Below, in pieces: positions 30,834 through 38,825 of a DNA stretch of 45,720 nt; positions within the stretch are counted from its first letter, which is position 1; each line of letters begins with the position of its first letter. Made by a program: the position numbers and the translations under genes. The notes beneath the pieces are model-generated. The model was not told the DNA's origin. It did not search any database and saw nothing but the letters and a program-made list of their open reading frames with translations. The stretch is from a virus: positions 1 through 45,720 of IMG/VR virus record IMGVR_UViG_3300037321_000056; one strand, written 5' to 3'.

Positions 30834-32480
30834 ATGATATTTAACGATGATGATTTAATTGAGATTATTAGGTTGAGTGAACAGGATGATCTTAGTTCTC
30901 GTCAAATCGCAGAAATATATGATTGTGGTAAAACTACAATAAACAATTTTTTAGCTAAAAATACTTACACTGAATTTTGGGAACAATACGATAGTAAACC
31001 TACAGCTGGCGGTAAAGTAACTGACGCAATAGTTCACAGGGCTTTAATTAGCTCAATTACTGATAAAAAAGTATTCATTTTTACCTCCGCACAAAATAAC
31101 ACACACATCCATTCTAAATTTTGGGAAAGCCTAAAGCAATGCGCTAAACATAGAAACGCCGAAATTATTGTAGGTAGCTATAAGTACAATATGAATGGAT
31201 TCCAAAATAAAGAAGATGAAGATCTATGGTATGATCCCAAAATTCGAGATTATATTTTAGATGAACCAATTATCTTAACTGATGGATTAATATGGTGCGG
31301 TGAATTAAATATTTTACCAACGGCTGTAAATCCAATTTCAGGATTGAATAATTACACCGGAAAAGATAGTTGTATAATTCCTCATGCTAAGGTTCAATTA
31401 GAATCTGTACCCAGTGCTAAACATGCTGATACAAAAATGATTTATACTACCGGATCGATCACCCAATCAAACTACATTCAAAAGAAAGCTGGTCAAAAAG
31501 GCGCACATAATCACATTTATGGTGCAACAATAGTAGAAGTCGATCCAGATGGTACTTGGTTCGCTAGACAGTTAATTGCTGAAAGTGCCACTGGTGAATT
31601 TTATGATTTGGACCATTATTACGAACCAACAATGACTAGAAAGTCTACTGGGGCGTTAGCTATTAACTGGGGCGATATTCATATTGAGAAACTGGATAAT
31701 ATTGTAGGAAGAGTTTCATTTGGTATTGGTATGGATGGTGAAGATAAATTACCATATTCGGTTGAATCTAATAATATGCTGGACGACCTAAAACCAAAAT
31801 ATTCTTTTTTCCATGATATTATTGACTTCAAAGTACGAAATCATCATAATAGAAAAAATCCATTATTCAAAATAAAGATGCAAGTAGATAAGACTGAGGA
31901 AGTTGATTTTGGATTAAAGCAGTGCGGCGCTCTACTGAAATATACTCATAGAGATTTTTGTCAACAAGTTGTTGTTAATTCTAATCATGATGCGGCTTTA
32001 CAGAAATGGGCGGTTGAGTGCAACTGGTGGGATGATCCAATTAATGCACAATTCTTACTAGAATGTCAATTAGCCTTAGTTAAAGCTGTTAAAAGTAAAG
32101 ACGGCAATTTCTGTATATTCGAAACAATGACTAAGTTAAATACCGAAAATATTGAGGGTGTTAAATTCTTGAGATTAGATGAATCTCTTATAATCGGCGG
32201 CGAAAACGGTATTGAATGTGGATATCACGGTCATACTGGTAATAATGGTGCTAGAGGTGGTACACAAGGATATAGAACGGCTGGTATTCGATACAATATT
32301 GGACATCAACACTCAGCTGGGATAAAAGATGGGGTTTATATTGCGGGGGTAACGGCGAAACTTGACCTTGGATACAATGTAGGTATGGGTAGTTGGAGTC
32401 AATCGCACATTGTGACTTATAATAATACTAAGAGAACGATGGTAACTATTAAAAACGGTAGATATAGAGGTAAAAAATAA
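30834..32480 (+). CDS. Metallophosphoesterase-like protein with N-terminal HTH, possibly T5 A1-like (548 aa)
   Basis: Residues about 15-40 read as a helix-turn-helix (L-S-S-R-Q-I-A-E-I-Y-D-C-G-K-T-T-I). The body carries calcineurin-type metal motifs: N-W-G-D-I-H, V-V-V-N-S-N-H-D and C-terminal Y-N-I-G-H-Q-H-S. This combination and size recall the T5 pre-early A1 protein, implicated in host DNA degradation and second-step transfer, but I cannot confirm homology. It could be a DNA-directed nuclease. Located before gp52, with its own AAGGA ribosome site. Confidence 0.68.
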   Translation: MIFNDDDLIEIIRLSEQDDLSSRQIAEIYDCGKTTINNFLAKNTYTEFWEQYDSKPTAGGKVTDAIVHRALISSITDKKVFIFTSAQNNTHIHSKFWESLKQCAKHRNAEIIVGSYKYNMNGFQNKEDEDLWYDPKIRDYILDEPIILTDGLIWCGELNILPTAVNPISGLNNYTGKDSCIIPHAKVQLESVPSAKHADTKMIYTTGSITQSNYIQKKAGQKGAHNHIYGATIVEVDPDGTWFARQLIAESATGEFYDLDHYYEPTMTRKSTGALAINWGDIHIEKLDNIVGRVSFGIGMDGEDKLPYSVESNNMLDDLKPKYSFFHDIIDFKVRNHHNRKNPLFKIKMQVDKTEEVDFGLKQCGALLKYTHRDFCQQVVVNSNHDAALQKWAVECNWWDDPINAQFLLECQLALVKAVKSKDGNFCIFETMTKLNTENIEGVKFLRLDESLIIGGENGIECGYHGHTGNNGARGGTQGYRTAGIRYNIGHQHSAGIKDGVYIAGVTAKLDLGYNVGMGSWSQSHIVTYNNTKRTMVTIKNGRYRGKK

Positions 32481-32498
32481 TTTAAAATAACTGAAAAA

Positions 32499-32532
32499 GC
32501 CTATTGACTCCAATGTCGATAGGCGTTACTAT
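32499..32532 (+). promoter_or_regulatory. Promoter/stem-loop unit (PeSL-like)
   Basis: Stem GCCTATTGAC (32499-32508) with GTCGATAGGC (32515-32524), one G-T pair, loop TCCAAT. The -35 TTGACT (32504-32509) is in the left arm, and TACTAT (32527-32532) follows at 17 bp. The leader ends TTGAGGTTTATATTATG before the gene at 32583. Confidence 0.7.
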
Positions 32533-32582
32533 ATGTTTGTTGGTTACGAAGCAAGTCCATTTATATTATTGAGGTTTATATT

Positions 32583-33161
32583 ATGTCAAACACAAATTCA
32601 GTTACAATCACTACAGCCATTGCAAAAAAAGCTTACCCAATTCTTAAAGGTGGTGATTCAGCTTGGTACGACTTTGCAGAAAGTGAGTTAGGTATCAAGA
32701 AATTACATGACTTTTCAATTCCAGAGAATGTTCGCCCAAAACCTTCTTATACCGAAATTCGTGATTACTATGAATCATCCAGAGCCGCTAAAGCTGAATG
32801 TCGTAGACTTTATAATCCAATTGACGATGCTAAAGTTGGTGATGGTGTTTCAGAGCATGGTTATTCAGATTCACACGCTGGAACAATTATCTCAAGAACA
32901 GCTAAGTCAATCACTGTTCAATACGACACCGCAACATTACTTAACCCAGAAGCCTTAAAGTTTCATGTTGGTGGTTTCTCGGCTCACTGTAGTACTCAGA
33001 ATGCTCAAGAGTATTCATACGCACCAAATCCAGAAGCATCGACTGTTAAGTTCACAAGACGCAAAGACGGTAGTTGGAGAAATGTCGGCGCTCAACATGT
33101 TTCTAACCGTTACAATGATGTAACACTAGGTAGACGCGAGTTTTACGACTATAACTTTTAA
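32583..33161 (+). CDS. Conserved phage protein, E-H-G-Y-S-D-S-H-A type (192 aa)
   Basis: Conserved elements V-G-D-G-V-S-E-H-G-Y-S-D, R-T-A-K-S-I-T-V-Q, F-H-V-G-G-F-S-A-H-C and G-R-R-E-F-Y-D-Y-N-F belong to a family I recall from many phages and some plasmids, without known function. Strong promoter and leader suggest high early expression. Confidence 0.7.
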   Translation: MSNTNSVTITTAIAKKAYPILKGGDSAWYDFAESELGIKKLHDFSIPENVRPKPSYTEIRDYYESSRAAKAECRRLYNPIDDAKVGDGVSEHGYSDSHAGTIISRTAKSITVQYDTATLLNPEALKFHVGGFSAHCSTQNAQEYSYAPNPEASTVKFTRRKDGSWRNVGAQHVSNRYNDVTLGRREFYDYNF

Positions 33162-33163
33162 GG

Positions 33164-33209
33164 TTGACAAACTAACCATTAGCCGCTAAATTAGGGCTAA
33201 TGGTTTTAT
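33164..33209 (+). promoter_or_regulatory. Promoter/terminator unit (PeSL-like)
   Basis: TTGACA (33164-33169), 17-bp spacer, TAAATT (33187-33192) located in the loop of a perfect 11-bp stem, 33174-33184 with 33195-33205, followed by TTAT. Drives gp52. Confidence 0.78.
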
Positions 33210-33230
33210 CGTAAGTATAAGGATAAGATT

Positions 33231-34517
33231 TTGGAAACTTCAAGAACAGTAACCAGTATCGTAGACAATGAAGCACTAGAATATGCTATGTATACGCTAC
33301 AGAATCGCGCGCTACCGTCTTTAATTGATGGATTTAAGCCAGTGCATCGTTATGTCATGACAATGGCACTCAAGACCGCTAAGACGGAATTTAATAAGGT
33401 TGCGGCGATAGGTGGGTCAGTTTCGTCATTAGGATATAATCACGGCGAAGTTTCAGCTCAAGATGCGTGTAAACTACTAGCGGCAAATTGGTCCAACAAT
33501 GTACCATTTTTGCAAGGGAGAGGTAATTTTGGTTCTAGGCTAGTAAATCAATCGGCGGCATCAAGATACGTATATGCCAAAATTCATCAAAACTTTACGG
33601 ATTTGTATAAAGACTTTGATATATTACCAGAAAACCCAGATCCAGAGCAAAAAGTCCCATTGTGGTATTTACCAACTATACCGACTGTATTGTTAAATGG
33701 TATGGAAGGTATCGCCACTGGATTTGCTACCAAAATTTTACCGTACTCACTAAGAGACATTAAACGATGCTGTGCTGAAATTTTATCTGAAAAAGCCCTA
33801 ACCCCACTTGTGCCAACATTTCCACAATTTAGAGGTGAGGTTACTAGGGATGGTACAGTAGTTACCATGAAAGGAATTCACAAGTTAACTGGATACTCAC
33901 TAAAAATCACCGAAGTTCCAATTGGATTTGATAGAGAAAAGTACATCATACTATTAGATAAGCTGGAAGAAGACGGCAAGTTAGTATCGTATATTGATCA
34001 GTGTGATGAAAACGGATTCAATTTTACAATCAAGCTAAAACGAAACCTAAAATGGAATGATACAAACGTTGTAAAAATGTTTAGATTAGAAAAAAAGATA
34101 ACCGAAAGTCTATCTGTTCTGGATGAAAACGGTAAATTTAAATTGTTTGATTGTCCAGAAGATTTAGTTAATTATTTCATCAATTTTAAAATGGTTATAT
34201 TAGATACTAGAATTAAGTCTAGTATTTTAGCTACCAAGAAATTAATCGATTTTGCGGCTAATAGGGTTAGATGGATCACAGAAAACATTTCAGGAAACAT
34301 CGAATACACCAAAGTTACCAAATCTGAGTTAGAAAAATACATTACGGAAAAATACGGAAAAGATTTTGTATCAAATTTAATGTCGATGAACATATACCAT
34401 ATGTCTACCGATGAACTTAAAAAGTTAGAATTTGAATTAGCTAGATTACAGGAATTACTATTGTACTGGAAAAAGCAAACGCCAAGAATGCAATTTATAT
34501 CTGACTTAAAAAACTAG
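33231..34517 (+). CDS. 52: Type II topoisomerase medium subunit (gp52-like)
   Basis: GyrA-like cleavage subunit. Conserved R-A-L-P-S-L-I-D-G-F-K-P-V-H-R, the S-L-G-Y-N-H-G helix region, and the active-site Tyr113 in A-A-S-R-Y. 428 residues (T4 442). TTG start at 33231 after AAGGATAAG. Partner of the gp39/60 fusion encoded at 27628. Confidence 0.95.
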   Translation: METSRTVTSIVDNEALEYAMYTLQNRALPSLIDGFKPVHRYVMTMALKTAKTEFNKVAAIGGSVSSLGYNHGEVSAQDACKLLAANWSNNVPFLQGRGNFGSRLVNQSAASRYVYAKIHQNFTDLYKDFDILPENPDPEQKVPLWYLPTIPTVLLNGMEGIATGFATKILPYSLRDIKRCCAEILSEKALTPLVPTFPQFRGEVTRDGTVVTMKGIHKLTGYSLKITEVPIGFDREKYIILLDKLEEDGKLVSYIDQCDENGFNFTIKLKRNLKWNDTNVVKMFRLEKKITESLSVLDENGKFKLFDCPEDLVNYFINFKMVILDTRIKSSILATKKLIDFAANRVRWITENISGNIEYTKVTKSELEKYITEKYGKDFVSNLMSMNIYHMSTDELKKLEFELARLQELLLYWKKQTPRMQFISDLKN

Positions 34518-34546
34518 TTGTATCTTAAATAATTATGAGTTACTAT
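34518..34546 (+). promoter_or_regulatory. Promoter TTGTAT-N17-TACTAT
   Basis: -35 34518-34523, -10 34541-34546; the leader ends TTTGAGGTTTATATTATG at 34594, the same leader type as before 32583. Confidence 0.6.
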
Positions 34547-34593
34547 GTCTGTGTTGTTTGAGTTTTCCCTTTTTTAGATTTGAGGTTTATATT

Positions 34594-35112
34594 ATGATTG
34601 ATGTAGAAGTACAAGCGAAGTTTAATGAAGTAAAAGTACTAGCTGAAAAAATATATGGTATTAATTGCGGTTTACTAAAATTAAAAACCACATTAGTTGG
34701 AACGAGTGCGGGGCTTGCTACTATGGCGTTTCCAAAAGGATTACCTAAACTAGAAATAAACTTAAACATAAATGCAATTAACGGTACGGATGAACAGCGT
34801 GACCATGTAATAAATAACACTATCGCGCACGAAATGGCGCACATTGTTAACTATTTACTACCTAGTAGTGGTAACAATCATAATCGCGGTTGGCAAAGAG
34901 TATGCCGCAATTTAGGTGGTGATGGTAATGCTACATACTCTGTAAAAAAGGTTGGTAACATTAGTTCATCTGTTAAATATTTGTATGAAGTAAATGGTAA
35001 TCGAGTTTTTATGGGTAAAATTAGACATAATAGAACCCAAAGACGTAGTACGGTTTATTACTATAGTGGTTATAAGATAGATCCTTCTATGTGGACTGGT
35101 AATGTTGTATGA
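34594..35112 (+). CDS. SprT-like zinc metallopeptidase (172 aa)
   Basis: H-E-M-A-H (HExxH) and downstream N-H-N-R-G-W-Q-R-V-C-R give the SprT/Spartan pattern of DNA-associated proteases. Start at 34594 is chosen from the GAGGTTTATATTATG context. In cells, Spartan proteases remove DNA-protein crosslinks; here it might clear proteins from DNA or process host factors. Strong early promoter upstream. Confidence 0.78.
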   Translation: MIDVEVQAKFNEVKVLAEKIYGINCGLLKLKTTLVGTSAGLATMAFPKGLPKLEINLNINAINGTDEQRDHVINNTIAHEMAHIVNYLLPSSGNNHNRGWQRVCRNLGGDGNATYSVKKVGNISSSVKYLYEVNGNRVFMGKIRHNRTQRRSTVYYYSGYKIDPSMWTGNVV

Positions 35113-35140
35113 ATATTAAAAATAAAATTTGGAGAAGATA

Positions 35141-35458
35141 ATGTCAAGATTTAGTAAAGTTCCAGAGTCATTTCAAAATATAAAAGATGCAATGATTGCA
35201 GATGATCCAAGCGCCCTTGGTAGCTATGCCCACGGTTGGCATTGTAATATTGCAATGGCTGTATATGATTCATTTGAACACATTGATAAAATATCGACAA
35301 AGCGCAAACATGAAATTGGAAATGAAGCCGCATCAAGATTTATGAAAATACTATTTGACGTAGAAACTACAAACGAGGGTAAGGTTCAACTATCGTCTAA
35401 GTATAAGTCTGACGAAGCGGAATTATCGGATTCTGAATATGATTGGTCAAAGCTATGA
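35141..35458 (+). CDS. Hypothetical acidic protein, G-W-H-C-N-I-A-M-A motif (105 aa)
   Basis: Start 35141 is chosen for GGAGAAG just upstream. The segment S-Y-A-H-G-W-H-C-N-I-A-M-A and acidic C-terminus match small phage proteins I recall without known function. Stop overlaps the next ATG. Confidence 0.65.
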   Translation: MSRFSKVPESFQNIKDAMIADDPSALGSYAHGWHCNIAMAVYDSFEHIDKISTKRKHEIGNEAASRFMKILFDVETTNEGKVQLSSKYKSDEAELSDSEYDWSKL

Positions 35459-35523
35459 AAACATTATTTGACATAGAAACATTTAGAAATATTGGAAATT
35501 ATGTTTTAATGGTCGATTATTGA
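35455..35523 (+). CDS. 22-residue ORF, possible remnant of a DEDD exonuclease or polymerase gene
   Basis: ATG overlaps the preceding stop (ATGA). The peptide begins M-K-T-L-F-D-I-E-T-F, which looks like exonuclease motif I, and stops after 22 codons. It may be the stub of a decayed gene or only a coupling peptide. Confidence 0.3.
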   Translation: MKTLFDIETFRNIGNYVLMVDY

Positions 35524-35525
35524 TA

Positions 35526-35672
35526 TTGAAGTATAGGGTTACAGTTGAACTGATAACTGAATCCGATGAAGTAATACGCGCGCGAATTCAAAAATTATGG
35601 GACGAATGTGACAAACATCATCATCGTTCGGTTCTAATACAAGCCGGTAAAGAATATGGGCTAGAACTATAA
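35526..35672 (+). CDS. Small hypothetical protein (48 aa, TTG start)
   Basis: Fills most of the gap before 35778. Reads M-K-Y-R-V-T-V-E-L-I-T-E-S-D-E, protein-like composition, ending Y-G-L-E-L. TTG start 2 bases after the preceding short ORF; no strong ribosome site, so translation would depend on coupling. Confidence 0.4.
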   Translation: MKYRVTVELITESDEVIRARIQKLWDECDKHHHRSVLIQAGKEYGLEL

Positions 35673-35696
35673 ACCGTAAATAAATGAAAATAAATC

Positions 35697-35777
35697 TTGC
35701 ATTACCTATCAACCTACCGTATACTAATTGTGTTGGGTTAATTAAGACCCCTTTTTAATCTCTTTGAGGAATATATT
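35697..35777 (+). promoter_or_regulatory. Promoter and structured leader, near copy of the one at 18382
   Basis: TTGCAT (35697-35702), 17-bp spacer, TATACT (35720-35725). The leader has GGGT...ACCC (35735-35738 with 35747-35750), CTTTTTAATC and TTGAGGAATATATTATG. Nearly identical to the leader before 18464, indicating cassette duplication. Confidence 0.78.
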
Positions 35778-36359
35778 ATGACTGATTTAAGACTAGAGCG
35801 TTACATTCCAGAAGTTGCTACTGAGGTTGCTGTTATATCAACCGTAGCAAGTTGTAGAGCCGTTGTTTACATTTTCGAACAGACTACTAAGGCTGGTACA
35901 GTTAATTACCTTGCTAAGACTTACATTGGTTCTAAGAAAAAGCCATATTCATTTTATCGCTATCTGACTCCTGAACAGCGTCAAGAAGCGGTTGATAGAT
36001 TTATCTCAATACAGCAAGCTGAATCGGATGAAGCTGAAGCTAGAAAAGCTGTGGTAAATGGATTCAAGCGTGATGTTGAAGTTGGTGATATTTTGCATAG
36101 TTCATGGGGATATGATCAAACTCAGTCTGACTTTTATCAAATAACTGAATTAGTTGGTAAAAAATCTGTCAAATTCAGAGAGATTGCATCAGATAAGAAA
36201 TACGATTATTCAATGGCTGGCACTAATACGCCGATAAAAGATCAATTCATCGGCGGCGAATATACCAAGCAGTACGGAATATACGGTGCTAAACTTTCAT
36301 CTTTTGAAACAGCGAGAAAGTGGGATGGTCGTCCTAAACATTGGTCAAGCTACGCTTAG
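35778..36359 (+). CDS. Conserved phage protein, S-S-W-G-Y-D-Q-T type (193 aa)
   Basis: Contains V-G-D-I-L-H-S-S-W-G-Y-D-Q-T-Q-S-D-F-Y-Q-I, a domain I recall in many phages and mobile elements with unknown function. N-terminal half has V-N-Y-L-A-K-T-Y-I-G and S-F-Y-R-Y-L. Strong promoter upstream and terminator at its stop suggest a stand-alone early unit. Confidence 0.7.
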   Translation: MTDLRLERYIPEVATEVAVISTVASCRAVVYIFEQTTKAGTVNYLAKTYIGSKKKPYSFYRYLTPEQRQEAVDRFISIQQAESDEAEARKAVVNGFKRDVEVGDILHSSWGYDQTQSDFYQITELVGKKSVKFREIASDKKYDYSMAGTNTPIKDQFIGGEYTKQYGIYGAKLSSFETARKWDGRPKHWSSYA

Positions 36360-36371
36360 AGCGTAGTTTTT
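36347..36371 (+). terminator. Intrinsic terminator at the stop of the gene at 35778
   Basis: CTACGC (36350-36355), loop TTAGA, GCGTAG (36361-36366), then TTTTT; A-T and G-T pairs extend the stem to 36347. It includes the stop codon. Confidence 0.8.
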
Positions 36372-36470
36372 CCGTCAACAGTTTTCTGCTCCATTCGTTG
36401 TTAATTTAAGCCCATTTAAGGCTATAGACGGTGCATAGTGGATAGCTAATTTAAGGAAGTAAAATTACAA

Positions 36471-36556
36471 ATATAATCACCGTTATTAGTGATTATATAA
36501 AACCCATTCACATTTTGATGAATAATAACTAATAACGATGATCATTCATCAAAATG
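36471..36556 (+). ncRNA. Two hairpins with complementary loops (possible kissing-loop RNA or operator)
   Basis: Hairpin 1: 36471-36480 with 36489-36498, perfect 10-bp stem, loop CGTTATTA. Hairpin 2: CATTTTGATGAAT (36511-36523) with 36544-36556, perfect 13-bp stem, 20-base loop. Loop 2 contains TAATAACG (36530-36537), the exact complement of loop 1; complementarity extends to 10 bases (36481-36490 with 36528-36537). The remainder of the 223-base gap (36360-36581) holds the terminator and nothing else recognisable. RNA function is inferred; an inverted-repeat protein-binding site or origin is possible. Confidence 0.5.
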
Positions 36557-36581
36557 GCTTACTGTAAAATAGGCACAAATT

Positions 36582-36893
36582 ATGAATACTGAATACTTGG
36601 ATCGTGAAGTTTTAATAAATATATCTTTTGATGGTACGTTAACATCGAGAGCTAAAGGCGAACAGGTTCTTAATAGTGCCGACATATCTGTATATTCAAC
36701 TAATACAAAACGAGAAGCTGATTTAGTTATATTATTAGTTTGTGAAATCCTAAGAGAAAAAAATCCACTACTTTTACCTGAAGAGGAATGGAGAGTATTC
36801 CCAGACTTTAATGGTGAAATTGACCAGATGGACCAAATATCTGACAAATTTAATCAATATTACAATGCAATTAATAGAAAAAGGTTGCATTAG
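36582..36893 (+). CDS. Hypothetical acidic protein (103 aa)
   Basis: Soluble, no recognised motif. Starts 25 bases after the paired hairpins. Its last codons contain the -35 of the next promoter. Confidence 0.6.
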   Translation: MNTEYLDREVLINISFDGTLTSRAKGEQVLNSADISVYSTNTKREADLVILLVCEILREKNPLLLPEEEWRVFPDFNGEIDQMDQISDKFNQYYNAINRKRLH

Positions 36894-36913
36894 TTGATAT
36901 GGTCTGTTATTGT
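36885..36913 (+). promoter_or_regulatory. Promoter TTGCAT-N17-TATTGT
   Basis: -35 36885-36890, -10 36908-36913. The leader ends TAGAGAAAAATATATTATG at the short ORF at 36949. Confidence 0.6.
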
Positions 36914-36948
36914 AAGTACTGAAATTAACTAGTAGAGAAAAATATATT

Positions 36949-36996
36949 ATGATTGATTTAAAGCAATTTCAAGATGCTGAGAGTGTAGGATCATGA
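36949..36996 (+). CDS. 15-residue leader peptide ORF
   Basis: Starts in the shared ATATATTATG context and its TGA overlaps the ATG at 36993. Might couple translation of the downstream gene, or be a shortened gene. Sequence M-I-D-L-K-Q-F-Q-D-A. Confidence 0.3.
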   Translation: MIDLKQFQDAESVGS

Positions 36997-37433
36997 TTAC
37001 AGATTTAAAATTATTCCCATTAAGATTGGTTCATGGTGGTACTAGCCATGCTGAGTATAGTGGTAATATGTGTACAGAATCAATGTCAATGTTAAAAGAT
37101 GTCGATCTACAGCAATTTAAAGCTATTTATGATCAGTGGACATCAGTAATGATGAATCCTACCTTTAAATGTATAGATTCTTTGTTATCTACATTAGCTG
37201 AAAGACATATTAGTATTTGCGGTGGTTTAGATGATGATAATAGTGTATATGACTCTACTGGACTTAGGCGCATATTTGAGTATTTGCATAATAATCTCCA
37301 TAAAACTTATACGTTTAGATTTAATATATTTCCTAGAACTGGCGGTCTTCGAGAAGCCATTATTCGTAGTATTGAATCCGAAGAAGAAACACTGATTTTA
37401 AAAGTATTTATAGGATATCCAGAAAATGTTTAA
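36993..37433 (+). CDS. Hypothetical protein (146 aa)
   Basis: Soluble mixed protein, no recognised motif. Overlaps the leader peptide at its start and the next gene at its end, so part of a small operon. Confidence 0.65.
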   Translation: MITDLKLFPLRLVHGGTSHAEYSGNMCTESMSMLKDVDLQQFKAIYDQWTSVMMNPTFKCIDSLLSTLAERHISICGGLDDDNSVYDSTGLRRIFEYLHNNLHKTYTFRFNIFPRTGGLREAIIRSIESEEETLILKVFIGYPENV

Positions 37434-37608
37434 TAAAATTCCAATGTACAGACCGTTTAAAGTTCGAAGACTTGCTACAGGACTAATATACACATTTATA
37501 TGTATTCATGATCCAAATAGTGATAAGTTCGCATTTAAAGAAATTTATAAGCCGTTTGAAAAATTAACATCGGCGGCTGAAATGGCAGAGCGTTTTGAAT
37601 TAGTATAA
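37426..37608 (+). CDS. Small hypothetical protein (60 aa)
   Basis: Overlaps the preceding gene by 8 bases. Contains R-P-F-K-V-R-R-L-A-T-G-L-I-Y-T-F. A late promoter match lies at its stop. Function unknown. Confidence 0.6.
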   Translation: MFNKIPMYRPFKVRRLATGLIYTFICIHDPNSDKFAFKEIYKPFEKLTSAAEMAERFELV

Positions 37609-37611
37609 ATA
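37604..37611 (+). promoter_or_regulatory. T4-type late promoter TATAAATA
   Basis: Exact match, 24 bases before the start of the membrane protein gene at 37636, a typical distance. Confidence 0.65.
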
Positions 37612-37635
37612 GAACATAATAAGGACTACACCACA

Positions 37636-37992
37636 ATGAACAAAAAATTTGACACTTTTTACAAATTGACAACGATGGTATCTATAATTATTATTATAAT
37701 AATACTTTATCGATGTTGTTGTGGTAATAAAGTCGTTGACCTTGAAATTGTTAATAAAAGTGTGGTCCTAATAGAGCCGCTAAATTGTACAATAGAAAAT
37801 GCACCTATATACTCAAAAAATCCGAATGAAGAAGAATTGGAATATATGAAAGCATTTTCCGATTGTTATGACACCTTAAATCTACCCTATGATGAATCGG
37901 ATCTGGTTATAGTACCAGAACCGAAACCCATATATCTATTTATTATTGTATTAGTCTTTATTATTGGCATGGCAATTAGATTCAAGAAATAG
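37636..37992 (+). CDS. Two-TM membrane protein with Cys cluster (118 aa)
   Basis: Ile-rich membrane helix at about residues 12-26, followed by R-C-C-C-G-N, a soluble acidic loop of about 65 residues and a second helix (about 96-113). Late promoter and AAGGAC ribosome site suggest a late role at the envelope, perhaps lysis control or superinfection exclusion; no direct evidence. Confidence 0.65.
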   Translation: MNKKFDTFYKLTTMVSIIIIIIILYRCCCGNKVVDLEIVNKSVVLIEPLNCTIENAPIYSKNPNEEELEYMKAFSDCYDTLNLPYDESDLVIVPEPKPIYLFIIVLVFIIGMAIRFKK

Positions 37993-38003
37993 ATAAATAA
38001 CCC

Positions 38004-38079
38004 TTGCAACAAAGTTCATATTGCCCTATACTATCTATGTCGGGTAAGAAAATCCATTTTCAATTTTGAGGAATATATT
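38004..38079 (+). promoter_or_regulatory. Promoter TTGCAA-N17-TATACT with TTGAGGAATATATTATG leader
   Basis: -35 38004-38009, -10 38027-38032; leader end identical to those before 18464 and 35778. Confidence 0.75.
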
Positions 38080-38499
38080 ATGAGTAACCATCTTTACGGT
38101 ATTGTTGCTAAGAAAATCAATGTTAAAATTGGCGGCGTTAAAGCTCCGGTCAATTTATCAACCTTCGTTGCATCAACTATCTACACTGAAGATTTATGTT
38201 CTAGCTACGTCTGCGATTATGACAATGCCGAATGTTCACCTTGGCAATTAGAAGTCAAAAAAACTATTCAATACATCGGTAGACGTAAAGATTACTTTGA
38301 ATACCTTTACGAGACTCCAAAGTATTTTGTAGAACAGTTGGGTGAATCGACTTCAGATTTAGAAGGTCAAACAGTTTATAAAATTCCTACCGATATTGTT
38401 GGTAAGAGATTCAATGGTGTCTATGACGAATATGAAACTGAAAAGTTTGTCGCTGTAGGTAAATTAACTAAACAAGGTCGCGGCTGGATTGTCGCGTAA
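38080..38499 (+). CDS. Hypothetical early protein (139 aa)
   Basis: Soluble, Tyr/Asp-rich; contains C-D-Y-D-N-A-E-C-S-P-W and a C-terminal G-R-G-W-I-V-A. Unrecognised. Strong promoter, so probably abundant early. Confidence 0.65.
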   Translation: MSNHLYGIVAKKINVKIGGVKAPVNLSTFVASTIYTEDLCSSYVCDYDNAECSPWQLEVKKTIQYIGRRKDYFEYLYETPKYFVEQLGESTSDLEGQTVYKIPTDIVGKRFNGVYDEYETEKFVAVGKLTKQGRGWIVA

Positions 38500-38508
38500 G
38501 GATTACAT

Positions 38509-38748
38509 ATGTTAGTAGAAAAAAATACTAGTATCTATATAGACTTAGATGCTGAAAAAGGGGATGCTTACGCATTACTTGGTTTTGCTAAACAGCTATG
38601 CTCTATAAGGAAAATTGATTATGCGGAAGTGCATGATAAAATGATATCTAGTAATTATATCAATTTAGTTTGTGTATTTGAATCGTATTTTGGTGATGTC
38701 GTTGATTTAGCTACCGATAATCCTGAATTAAAAAAGGCGCTATCATGA
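38509..38748 (+). CDS. Hypothetical acidic protein (79 aa)
   Basis: Starts M-L-V-E-K-N-T-S-I-Y-I-D-L; small acidic protein, unrecognised. Its stop overlaps a short ORF carrying a tandem repeat. Confidence 0.6.
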   Translation: MLVEKNTSIYIDLDAEKGDAYALLGFAKQLCSIRKIDYAEVHDKMISSNYINLVCVFESYFGDVVDLATDNPELKKALS

Positions 38749-38825
38749 ATGGGTTATTATTAAAAATTCGAAAGACAATCAAAAATTCGAAAGACAATCA
38801 AAAATTTGAGGATGATAAATCATGA
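38745..38825 (+). CDS. 26-residue ORF with internal tandem duplication
   Basis: Overlaps the stop upstream and the methylase ATG downstream (both ATGA), so it bridges two genes. Lys-rich. The 19-bp duplication inside it shifts frame, suggesting that it is a coupling spacer rather than a conserved protein. Confidence 0.3.
   Translation: MNGLLLKIRKTIKNSKDNQKFEDDKS
38762..38799 (+). repeat. 19-bp tandem direct repeat, two copies
   Basis: AAAAATTCGAAAGACAATC at 38762-38780 and again at 38781-38799, followed by AAAAATTT. Copies are identical, suggesting a recent slippage or duplication event. Each copy includes the palindromic TTCGAA. Confidence 0.85.
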
